The position numbers and the translations under genes were made by a program. From assembly GCA_024400295.1 (NCBI GenBank), contig JAKSNA010000015.1, positions 1-58,012 on the forward strand: DNA of 58,012 nucleotides. The letters run 5' to 3'. Under the pieces are notes generated by a model. It saw only the letters and a program-made list of their open reading frames with translations, was not told the origin of the DNA and did not search any database. Positions 27,986 to 35,530 of this stretch are shown here, one piece after another; position 1 is the first letter of the stretch, and each line of letters opens with the position of its first letter. The stretch is from Bacteroidales bacterium (GTDB lineage Bacteria > Bacteroidota > Bacteroidia > Bacteroidales > F082).

Positions 27986-29353
27986 TTAATAAACTCTTGA
28001 TGCCTTATTCGGATTATCGCCTTTGTTTCTGCCGAGGTAAGGCTGGATGCAGCGGAAACCGATGTAGCATTTCGCTGTGTCCTGATACTCATAGTCGCGT
28101 GTCGTGACCTGAAGGTAGTATGAAATGTCTTTCCATGAACCGCCGCGGACGACTTTCCTCTTCATGACGGGATCGTCTGTATCTTTGGCTGTGTACGTGT
28201 AGTTAGGGTTCATGTCCCATGTGAAGTTGTACGACACCGGGTCGTATGCGCTGTTTGTCCATTCCGCCACGTTACCAGCCATGTCGTAGAGACCCCAGTC
28301 GTTTGAAGGATAGTGGCCTACGATGAGTGTGCGGAGACCGCCGTCGGCGATGTAATTGCCGCGGAGTGGCTTATAGTTAGCGAGCAGGCACCCTTTGTCG
28401 TTACGTGCGTACGGACCGCCCCACGGATATGGGTTGAGGATATTGCCGCCACGTGCGGCCCATTCCCATTCGGCTTCTGTCGGGAGACGGAACTCCGAGA
28501 GCATCGGGGTGTTCTTCTGACCTGAAAGATACTGGTTGAGTTTCTTGGTGCGCCAGATGCAGAACGCACGTGCCTGATGCCAGTTGACACCGACGACAGG
28601 ATAGTTGTCGTATGCCTGATGCCAGAAATATTTCTCTGTCAACGGGTCGTTGAATGAGTATGAATAGTCGTGAATCCATGCCAATGTGTCAGGATACACA
28701 TTGATGCTTTCCTTCTTCACATAAACCGAACGGTCGGTCATGCCCTGCGGACGGTTAGCAAAACCTGCATTGTGGAAGTCGGCATCAGACTTGAACTCTT
28801 TTCTCGCAGCCGCCTGAAGGTCAATCCAATAATATTCATAGAAAAGCTTTCTTGCGTCAATCTCTTTCTTCCCGAAATAACGCTCGCCTTCCGGTATGTA
28901 CATGTCTTCAAGCGCATCCCTATATTCCTGATTGTCGCTTCTCCATTCGATTTTCTCGTCCCAGTTGAGATATGGCGGGTCATAGACTTCACCTGTCTTG
29001 CGGTTTTCTGTGATAAGATACTTCTCAGGATCAACTTCGCCGAGCAATGTGCGTGCGATAGAGTCCTTCACATAATACACAAACTCACGGTATTCGTTAT
29101 TCGTGATTTCAGTTTCATCCATGTAAAACGCTGATACCGAGATGGTCTTTGCCTGTGCGACATTGGTTGTGGCAATATCCTGCCCACCGACACCCATGGT
29201 GTAACTGCCCATCGGGACAAACACCATACCGTATGGATCCGGCTGATAAAACGGCTTTGACTTCTTTCTGACACCTACCAATTCACCCTGATTTGAGCTT
29301 GTGCATCCAACGAGGATAACAGCAACGAGGCTTAATAACAAAAATTTCTTCAT
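27986..29353 (-). CDS. gldK: Type IX secretion lipoprotein GldK/PorK
   Basis: A 455-aa outer-membrane lipoprotein (signal with Cys17 in VILVGCTSS) that builds the periplasmic ring with GldN. It carries a formylglycine-generating-enzyme-like (sulfatase-modifying factor) fold: MVFVPMGSYTMG, FRLPTEAEWEWAARGG, MAGNVAEWTNSAYDP, VVRGGSWKD and YIGFRCI. This is the domain found in all GldK/PorK proteins, where it is not thought to be catalytic. A predicted promoter is at 29409-29416. It lies upstream of gldL by 46 bases. Confidence 0.95.
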   Translation of the reverse strand: MKKFLLLSLVAVILVGCTSSNQGELVGVRKKSKPFYQPDPYGMVFVPMGSYTMGVGGQDIATTNVAQAKTISVSAFYMDETEITNNEYREFVYYVKDSIARTLLGEVDPEKYLITENRKTGEVYDPPYLNWDEKIEWRSDNQEYRDALEDMYIPEGERYFGKKEIDARKLFYEYYWIDLQAAARKEFKSDADFHNAGFANRPQGMTDRSVYVKKESINVYPDTLAWIHDYSYSFNDPLTEKYFWHQAYDNYPVVGVNWHQARAFCIWRTKKLNQYLSGQKNTPMLSEFRLPTEAEWEWAARGGNILNPYPWGGPYARNDKGCLLANYKPLRGNYIADGGLRTLIVGHYPSNDWGLYDMAGNVAEWTNSAYDPVSYNFTWDMNPNYTYTAKDTDDPVMKRKVVRGGSWKDISYYLQVTTRDYEYQDTAKCYIGFRCIQPYLGRNKGDNPNKASRVY

Positions 29354-29408
29354 TTTATAGTCGTTATTTTATTTTTTCCTTATACAAAAACTCATTTTTT
29401 TCGAACGC

Positions 29409-29416
29409 CAAAATTA
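29409..29416 (-). promoter_or_regulatory. Predicted -7 box for gldKLMN
   Basis: Minus-strand TAATTTTG followed by GCG matches TAnnTTTG, about 56 bases before the gldK start. It suggests that gldKLMN can be transcribed separately from porP. Confidence 0.5.
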
Positions 29417-29482
29417 GCATTTTTTTCGTTTATCTTAACATGTTATTTTCCAACATCGCCATATTTTTTTCAACAACGCACA

Positions 29483-30442
29483 TTATAAATACCTTGCGCT
29501 CCTGTATATGCGTGGCGATTTGTCCAAATTCAACTTGAAGCAATAACTCAACGACACCTCGTGTGAGCCTTTCAAACCGATGCCCATTGTGTTGATGTCG
29601 TAGGCATACGAAAGCAGTAAACCCTTGATACTTAATCCTGCCATGACAGCAACCGACTCCTGATAACGGTAATTCAAACCAACCCAGAACTTGTCGTTAT
29701 ACCATCCCTTCAACCCGACGTTGAACTGTGTGTTTGCGATGTCGCTCATCAGACACATCAACGGATTGATCTTGAACAGCGAGTTAACGAACTGATATTC
29801 ATAACCTGCAACAAGATAAAAAGTCCTGTCGCCGACAAAACTCGCACTTGAGGTGGCATTTCCCGTCAGCACCTTCCCTTTTGTTTCCAAAAGGCTTGTC
29901 ACAGACGCCGCCACGTAAAACGTCTCTGGGATCATGTAGAACACACCGAGGTTAGCATCGAAAAGCATGTCGGTCTGTTTGTCGTTCGGAATGGCCTGGT
30001 CGCTATCCACGAGTGGTCTGGCAAGCGTGAAATCGACCGCTCTGTTTGTCAAATTCAACGCGAGACCGATACCCATCGTGCCGGCACCGAGGTCGAGATG
30101 ATAGGAATAACCGAGATTCACACCAATATTGTCTTCAAAACCAAGCTGGTCCTTGACTATCGAAAGGCCGAAGCCACCTAACGCGGCGGGTATCGGGAGA
30201 TCGGCGGAGATAAGGAATGTGCGTGGCGACACTCTCGTGCCTGTGGCATAATCTTTAAATCCTGTGTATTGGTCTCTGTAGATGCTGTTTATGTTCACAC
30301 CATCGCTCAACCCGTAAAAACCCGGGTTGACCATTGCGTATGAACTGCTGTAATTAGTGAACATCGGGGCCTGCTGGGCATGCAATCCCTTGGTCATCAC
30401 AACGACAACCACTACAAGCAATATATTTCTCAATGTTCGCAC
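29483..30442 (-). CDS. porP: Type IX secretion outer-membrane protein PorP/SprF family
   Basis: A 319-aa outer-membrane barrel with a signal peptide (to about residue 22) and a family-typical start of the mature part, QQAPMFTNYSSSYAMVNPGFYG. It is followed by repeated beta strands such as GFGLSIVKDQLGFE and YSYHLDLGAG. PorP/SprF proteins interact with the T9SS core or anchor secreted proteins at the surface. The start appears to be GTG at 30442; I see no ATG that keeps the signal peptide. It lies directly upstream of gldK, as porP does in Porphyromonas gingivalis, although PorP paralogues are common. Confidence 0.92.
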   Translation of the reverse strand: MRTLRNILLVVVVVVMTKGLHAQQAPMFTNYSSSYAMVNPGFYGLSDGVNINSIYRDQYTGFKDYATGTRVSPRTFLISADLPIPAALGGFGLSIVKDQLGFEDNIGVNLGYSYHLDLGAGTMGIGLALNLTNRAVDFTLARPLVDSDQAIPNDKQTDMLFDANLGVFYMIPETFYVAASVTSLLETKGKVLTGNATSSASFVGDRTFYLVAGYEYQFVNSLFKINPLMCLMSDIANTQFNVGLKGWYNDKFWVGLNYRYQESVAVMAGLSIKGLLLSYAYDINTMGIGLKGSHEVSLSYCFKLNLDKSPRIYRSARYL

Positions 30443-30545
30443 GTCTTAATTTTTTAACCTTTCAAAAACGATTCGTTATTTTATTTATTGTATGCCTCGC
30501 AATGTTTTCAACAAGTTTTCAACACCTTATTAATATATAGCACCT

Positions 30546-32015
30546 TCATCGGAACAGTTTGACGACATCGTTGCCATTGGCGTAAATGATAAGGATCAGG
30601 AGGAATATGAAACCCACTGTTGTCGCTTTCTCAATGAACTTGTCGCTCAGCTTGCGGCGTGTCACCACCTCAAACAGCAGGAACAGCACGTGTCCGCCGT
30701 CGAGACCGGGTATCGGGAGGATGTTCATGACCGCCAAGATGATTGACAGGAAAGCTGTCAGACGCCAGAACTGCTCCCATTGGAAGCTGTCGGGGAAGAT
30801 GCTGCCGATGGCGATGAAACCACCGAGGCTCTCGTACGCGCCTGTGCTCGGGGTGAAGATGAGCTTCACCTGCTTCCAGTAATCGCTGATCTCATCGAAT
30901 GTCCTCGAGAACCCGCGCGGCACAGCCTGCCAGAAAGTGTATTCCTTCGTCGAAAACTGCAGGTCGAAGGCCGTCACGACACCTATTGTGCCGTTTTCCG
31001 GTACATGAACCTGACAAGTTATTGTATCTGAATTTCTTACAAGTGAGATTCTCACATCCTGACTTGAGAAATTCACTATCTCCTTTTTGAAATCCTGAAA
31101 ATAAGGTGTCGCGATGTCGTTGATTCCGACAATTCTGTCGCCTTCCATGAGACCTGCCTTCTCGGCGGCGCCGCCTTCCATCACCTCAGACACGATGAAC
31201 TTCGACCTGTAGCTGATGAACGACGTCTGATGTTTGAGGATTTTTCTCACTGCGTCATCGGGCAAATAAACCTTCATGTTCTCGCCATCACGTTCAACCT
31301 CAATGTATTGGGTGTTGTCTAAGACGAGTTCTAATGGTATCTTATAGAAATTCTCGACATATTTCCCATCGACGGAGATGATTTTATCGCCATCGCGGAG
31401 GCCGAACGAATAGGCGAGGCTATCGACGGAGATGCCGTTTTTGTTGACTTCCGCCGTTGAGAGGTACTGCTCACCGTAGCTCGCTGTCAGTCCGATATAC
31501 AGAATCATTGCGAGGACCACGTTCATGAACACTCCGCCGACCATGATGATGAGGCGTTGCCATGCCGGTTTCGTGCGGAACTCCCATGGCTGCGGCTCCT
31601 GTGCCATCTGCGCCTGGTCCATCGACTCATCGACCATGCCGGCAATCTTGCAGTAGCCGCCAAGCGGTATCCAGCCGAGACCGAACTCCGTAGAGTCTTC
31701 AGCCCTCCGCCAGTCGTCTTCCGGCAAGGTGGAGAGGTCTATCGGCTCGTAAGTGTATGATTTCTTATTCGTTATAGGGTCGATGTGTTCTGTCGTGATG
31801 TATTTCTCAGGCTCGTTTTTACGGAAAAACTTGAATCTCCACTTTCCGTTTACCTTTTTACATCTGAAAATGGAGAATTTCGTATCGAAGAACATATAGA
31901 ATTTCTCGACTCTAACGCCGAAGATTCTGGAGGCTATGAAATGCCCGAACTCGTGGATAATCACGAGGATAGACAATGCAAGAATGAGTTGAACAACCTT
32001 TATTAATATTACCAT
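30546..32015 (-). CDS. rseP: Site-2 protease RseP (M50)
   Basis: A 489-aa intramembrane zinc metalloprotease that releases anti-sigma factors and clears signal peptides. The active-site HEFGH lies in the first membrane helix (about 21-25). The third ligand is in the late PIPGLDGGHVLFL. PDZ-like regions lie between them (YSFGLRDGDKIISVDG, EKAGLMEGDRIVGIND). Compared with E. coli RseP (450 aa), an extra segment follows the first helix (about 40-110, rich in charged and aromatic residues), which is usual in Bacteroidetes homologues. A predicted promoter is at 32050-32057. Confidence 0.94.
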   Translation of the reverse strand: MVILIKVVQLILALSILVIIHEFGHFIASRIFGVRVEKFYMFFDTKFSIFRCKKVNGKWRFKFFRKNEPEKYITTEHIDPITNKKSYTYEPIDLSTLPEDDWRRAEDSTEFGLGWIPLGGYCKIAGMVDESMDQAQMAQEPQPWEFRTKPAWQRLIIMVGGVFMNVVLAMILYIGLTASYGEQYLSTAEVNKNGISVDSLAYSFGLRDGDKIISVDGKYVENFYKIPLELVLDNTQYIEVERDGENMKVYLPDDAVRKILKHQTSFISYRSKFIVSEVMEGGAAEKAGLMEGDRIVGINDIATPYFQDFKKEIVNFSSQDVRISLVRNSDTITCQVHVPENGTIGVVTAFDLQFSTKEYTFWQAVPRGFSRTFDEISDYWKQVKLIFTPSTGAYESLGGFIAIGSIFPDSFQWEQFWRLTAFLSIILAVMNILPIPGLDGGHVLFLLFEVVTRRKLSDKFIEKATTVGFIFLLILIIYANGNDVVKLFR

Positions 32016-32049
32016 CTTGTATTTTCGTTAAATATTTTATTTTTGGGCG

Positions 32050-32057
32050 CAAAGATA
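32050..32057 (-). promoter_or_regulatory. Predicted -7 box for rseP (TATCTTTG)
   Basis: Minus-strand TATCTTTG followed by GCGCCC matches TAnnTTTG, 35 bases upstream of the rseP start and behind the M23 gene stop. Confidence 0.6.
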
Positions 32058-32077
32058 CTAAAATTTGCCATATAAAA

Positions 32078-32941
32078 TCACTTTCCATCAAAAGAAATAT
32101 AATCTTCGGGGTTGACCGGTTCGCCCTTAAACCACAATTCCAGGTGAAGATGTGTTTCCTCCGACTGATTTTTCATGCCTCCAGTGATTGCTATCGCATC
32201 GCCGGCACTCACGTTGTCGCCCTCATAATGCATGAGCGACGTGTTGTGCTTATAGACCGATAACACATTGCTATTATGCTGAATGACAATGATATTATCT
32301 TTATCTTTTGTCATTTCGGAAAGGATGATGACGCCATCGGCGACGGCGTTGACAGCTGTTTTCGACGGAGAGACGATATCAATGCCAAAATGTTTTGAAC
32401 CGGCGTCAAAACGGCCGGCGATCCTGCCCGCGCACGGGCTGACGAACGACGGGAGACTCTCTCCTTCACCGGCATCGTCGGCACCGATGAGGTTCTTCAT
32501 CATCTCGGCCTCATACCTGAGCCTGAACAGACTGTCTCTCTCCGACTTATCGTCACGCATCTTCGGCATCGGCTTCACACCTTCTTTTACCGACGCATAA
32601 GCCGCAAGGCTGTCGTCGCCAAGCTCCTCACCGAATATGATACGGCGGAGATTGTTGATATACAAGTCCTTCTGCATCAGCACCATCTCTATTGAATCGG
32701 AGGTGCGTTCAATCTGATACACGCGGCGTTCAAGCGTGACATCGGTGTAGCCTGGGATCATTTCGCGTATCGACGTGAAAAAAATCAGAGAAGTGGTCGC
32801 AGCGATGATAAGCAGCACCGCCAGGAGAATGGACAGTGTGACATTCATCTTGCTGGTGTGAAAACGACCTTTCTCCTCATACGTGTCGGCATGTAGAATG
32901 ACAACCTTAAACTTGCTTTTAAAATTTTTGAACAAACTCAT
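32078..32941 (-). CDS. M23-family envelope peptidase
   Basis: A 287-aa protein with a short cytoplasmic N-terminus, one membrane helix (about 33-55) and a periplasmic LytM/M23 domain. The zinc site is intact: HFGIDIV (H-x3-D) and HLHLELW (H-x-H). It is therefore probably an active peptidoglycan endopeptidase rather than an inactive NlpD/EnvC-type activator. A helical region between membrane and peptidase (residues 60-150) may form a coiled coil. It is flanked by rseP and an acyltransferase on the same strand. Confidence 0.9.
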   Translation of the reverse strand: MSLFKNFKSKFKVVILHADTYEEKGRFHTSKMNVTLSILLAVLLIIAATTSLIFFTSIREMIPGYTDVTLERRVYQIERTSDSIEMVLMQKDLYINNLRRIIFGEELGDDSLAAYASVKEGVKPMPKMRDDKSERDSLFRLRYEAEMMKNLIGADDAGEGESLPSFVSPCAGRIAGRFDAGSKHFGIDIVSPSKTAVNAVADGVIILSEMTKDKDNIIVIQHNSNVLSVYKHNTSLMHYEGDNVSAGDAIAITGGMKNQSEETHLHLELWFKGEPVNPEDYISFDGK

Positions 32942-32970
32942 TATTTCATCATGTAATATGTAACAACTTG

Positions 32971-33534
32971 TTATTCAAGGTTAAAATATCCTTTCACCTT
33001 ACCTTGCATTCCTCTGTAGAAATCTTCAATCTGCTTCCAGTCAACATCAAAATCTCCGGAAGGGTAAAACATCGGACCGTAGCCGCACACCTTGGTCTTG
33101 AAGTCGATGAACCCCATGACGACAGGCACTTTCGCCAGCTCCGCTATGTAATAAAACCCGTGCTTCCAGCGTTCGACGCGTTTGCGGGTGCCTTCCGGAC
33201 AGATAACGATGTAAAGCTCTTCATATTGCTTGAAGACCGCTGCTGTTTTCACAACCATGTTGTTCCCGCGGCTCCTGTCAACGGGAATGCCTCCCGTCCT
33301 GTTCAGGATCCAACGCAGCACAAAATTATCAAAAAACTCCTTCTTTACAAGGAACTTCACCTTTTTCCCACGCACCCAGAAAAAACACTTCCCGATGATG
33401 AAGTCCTCGATGCTCGTGTGAGGAGCCTCTATTATCAGACATTTCTTCACGTCTTCCGGAATGTCGCCGACGACTTTCCAGCCGCGCAATTTGAGGTATG
33501 TCTTACCAAACCATTTCTTAAAACCCATCTTCAA
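32971..33534 (-). CDS. PlsC-like acyltransferase
   Basis: A 187-aa protein of the glycerolipid acyltransferase family. The catalytic box appears as HTSIED (H-x4-D) near residue 38, and the acceptor-binding motif as PEGTRKRVE. A GGIPVDR block lies between them. It is short for a 1-acylglycerol-3-phosphate acyltransferase and lacks an obvious long N-terminal membrane anchor, resembling the small 1-acyl-sn-glycerol-3-phosphate acyltransferase-like proteins common in Bacteroidetes. The exact acceptor (lysophosphatidate, ornithine or other) is unknown. It lies 27 bases after dnaX. Confidence 0.85.
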   Translation of the reverse strand: MKMGFKKWFGKTYLKLRGWKVVGDIPEDVKKCLIIEAPHTSIEDFIIGKCFFWVRGKKVKFLVKKEFFDNFVLRWILNRTGGIPVDRSRGNNMVVKTAAVFKQYEELYIVICPEGTRKRVERWKHGFYYIAELAKVPVVMGFIDFKTKVCGYGPMFYPSGDFDVDWKQIEDFYRGMQGKVKGYFNLE

Positions 33535-33561
33535 AAAATTTCAACGGCAAAAAACACGCCG

Positions 33562-35352
33562 TTATATGTCAACAATAAGGCCCAGGCCGTTTTTCAACGT
33601 CAGGACGTTGGGATTGCTCTCCAACATCTTCTCAAACTTACTTCTGTCGGTGTATGCAATAACGTCAACTGGCTTTTCCATAATATGATGCACAAGAGTG
33701 AACTGATTGTTATTCAACCTCTTGGCGAGATGTTCGCGCAGCAACGCCATGTTATTCATATCGTTTGCCACGAGTATATTGTCAATCTGATAATCAATGA
33801 CATTGTTATCATTGAGCGTGGGCGTGTATTTCCCGATGCCAGCGGCGAAAACCGGACACTTGTCTTTGTATGTGTCAACGAATTCCTTCCACGCTGCCGT
33901 CAGCATCTCAACCGTAAAAGGGGCGTTTTTTACCTCCTCCTGAACCTCCGCGACGGGGGCTTTCCTGTCATCATCTAAAATCGAAACCGTGCCTGCGTGA
34001 CGCATGCGTCCGACCGGAGCCGAAGCGACAGGCTGTGGCTTGGCTGCAGGCTGAGGTTGCTGGATAGGCTGAAGCTGAACCACTTGCTGCTGGACAGGCT
34101 GAGGTTGCTGGACAGGCTGAGGTTGCTGGACAGGCTGTGGTTGCTGGACAGGCTGTGGTTGCTGGACAGGCTGAGGTTGCTGGACAGGCTGTGGCTTGGC
34201 TGCTGGCTGCTGTTGCTGGACAGGTTGAGGCTGAACCACTTGTTGCTGGACAGGCTGTGAGAAGCACTGTGTCATCTTCAGGAGTGTGATTTCGAGATGA
34301 AGCCGTTTGTTGTTGGCGCTTCTGAAATTGATGTCACACTCGTTTGCGAGGTCCAACGCCTTGAGCAGGAACGCATCACTGCATTTTGACGACTGCTGCG
34401 AATATCTCGTTTTCAGCTGGCTGCTGACCTCCATGAGTCCTGTCACGCGAGCGTCCTTGCCGAGAAGCAGGTTGCGCAGATGGCTTGCGAGTCCTTGTAT
34501 GAAATTCTGTGGGTCGAAGCCTTTGTTCACGACATCGTTAAGCAGCAGCAGGATGGAGTTGATGTCATTTGCCAGAATGTTGTCAACAACCCTGAAATAA
34601 TATTCATAATCAAGGACATTGAGGTTTGTTATGACATCTTTGTAAGTGATGTTGCTGCCCGAGAAGCTCACCATCTGGTCGAATATCGACAATGCGTCAC
34701 GGAGTGCGCCGTCGGCTTTCTGTGCTATGATGTTGAGAGCCTCTTCTTCCGCGTTGACGCCTTCTTTCGCAGCGATGCCTTGCAGATGTCTCGCAATGTC
34801 ATCAACAGTGATGCGCTTGAAGTCGAAAATCTGGCAGCGTGACAGAATTGTCGGGAGAATTTTATGTTTCTCGGTCGTGGCAAGGATGAACTTGGCGTAC
34901 GCCGGCGGTTCTTCAAGCGTTTTCAGGAACGCGTTGAACGCGGCAGATGAAAGCATGTGAACCTCATCTATGATATACACTTTATACTTCCCAACCTGCG
35001 GCGGTATTCTCACCTGATCGATGAGGTTACGGATGTCTTCAACGCTGTTGTTCGACGCGGCATCGAGTTCGAAAATATTGAATGACGCGTTATTGTTGAA
35101 ACTCACGCACGACTCGCACTCGTTGCACGCCTCCATGCCTTCGGTCGGGTGCAAACAGTTGATTGTCTTTGCCATGATGCGTGCGCATGTGGTCTTTCCC
35201 ACGCCCCTCGGACCGCAGAAAAGGAACGCCTGGGCAAGAGTGTTGTTGCGTATCGCATTCTGCAAAGTCGAGGTTATAGCCTGCTGACCCACAACGCTTT
35301 CGAACGTCGAAGGCCTGTATTTTCTCGCTGATACGATAAAATTTTCCATCAA
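33562..35352 (-). CDS. dnaX: DNA polymerase III subunit gamma/tau
   Basis: Clamp-loader ATPase of the replicative polymerase, 596 aa. The AAA+ core has Walker A GPRGVGKTT (about 47-55), a four-Cys zinc site with CNECESC, DEVHMLS, the sensor region LATTEKHKILPTILSRC, and domain III. From about residue 365 to 445 there is a low-complexity (Q/P/V) linker built on an 18-base DNA repeat. A C-terminal tau-like domain follows (about 475-596). ATG 35352 or the next codon (35349) may be used. I saw no frameshift signal for a gamma form. Confidence 0.95.
   Translation of the reverse strand: MMENFIVSARKYRPSTFESVVGQQAITSTLQNAIRNNTLAQAFLFCGPRGVGKTTCARIMAKTINCLHPTEGMEACNECESCVSFNNNASFNIFELDAASNNSVEDIRNLIDQVRIPPQVGKYKVYIIDEVHMLSSAAFNAFLKTLEEPPAYAKFILATTEKHKILPTILSRCQIFDFKRITVDDIARHLQGIAAKEGVNAEEEALNIIAQKADGALRDALSIFDQMVSFSGSNITYKDVITNLNVLDYEYYFRVVDNILANDINSILLLLNDVVNKGFDPQNFIQGLASHLRNLLLGKDARVTGLMEVSSQLKTRYSQQSSKCSDAFLLKALDLANECDINFRSANNKRLHLEITLLKMTQCFSQPVQQQVVQPQPVQQQQPAAKPQPVQQPQPVQQPQPVQQPQPVQQPQPVQQPQPVQQQVVQLQPIQQPQPAAKPQPVASAPVGRMRHAGTVSILDDDRKAPVAEVQEEVKNAPFTVEMLTAAWKEFVDTYKDKCPVFAAGIGKYTPTLNDNNVIDYQIDNILVANDMNNMALLREHLAKRLNNNQFTLVHHIMEKPVDVIAYTDRSKFEKMLESNPNVLTLKNGLGLIVDI
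34042..34260 (-). repeat. 18-base tandem repeat in dnaX coding a Pro-Gln linker
   Basis: About ten full or partial copies of an 18-base unit (plus strand GCTGGACAGGCTGAGGTT and variants with GTGGTT) encode repeated QPQPVQ. The central copies (about 34091-34200) are almost identical, so the copy number may vary between strains. Confidence 0.88.
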
Positions 35353-35530
35353 AAAATAGACTTTTATTCAGGTTGTAAAAATACAAACATTTTTCCAAAG
35401 CGAGGACATTATTTATATTTTTTTGAGAAAAGGCATTTTGTTCGAGCTAATTTATTATTTTTGCAGGTTCGCAGTGAAGCGGAAAATAAAACTCAACTTC
35501 TTGAGTTAGAACAGAGACATAATTTGAAAA

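Noticed and set aside
33997..34260. Long repetitive open frames on both strands opposite dnaX
   Set aside because: They are shadows of the 18-base repeat, whose length keeps all frames open; no gene features.
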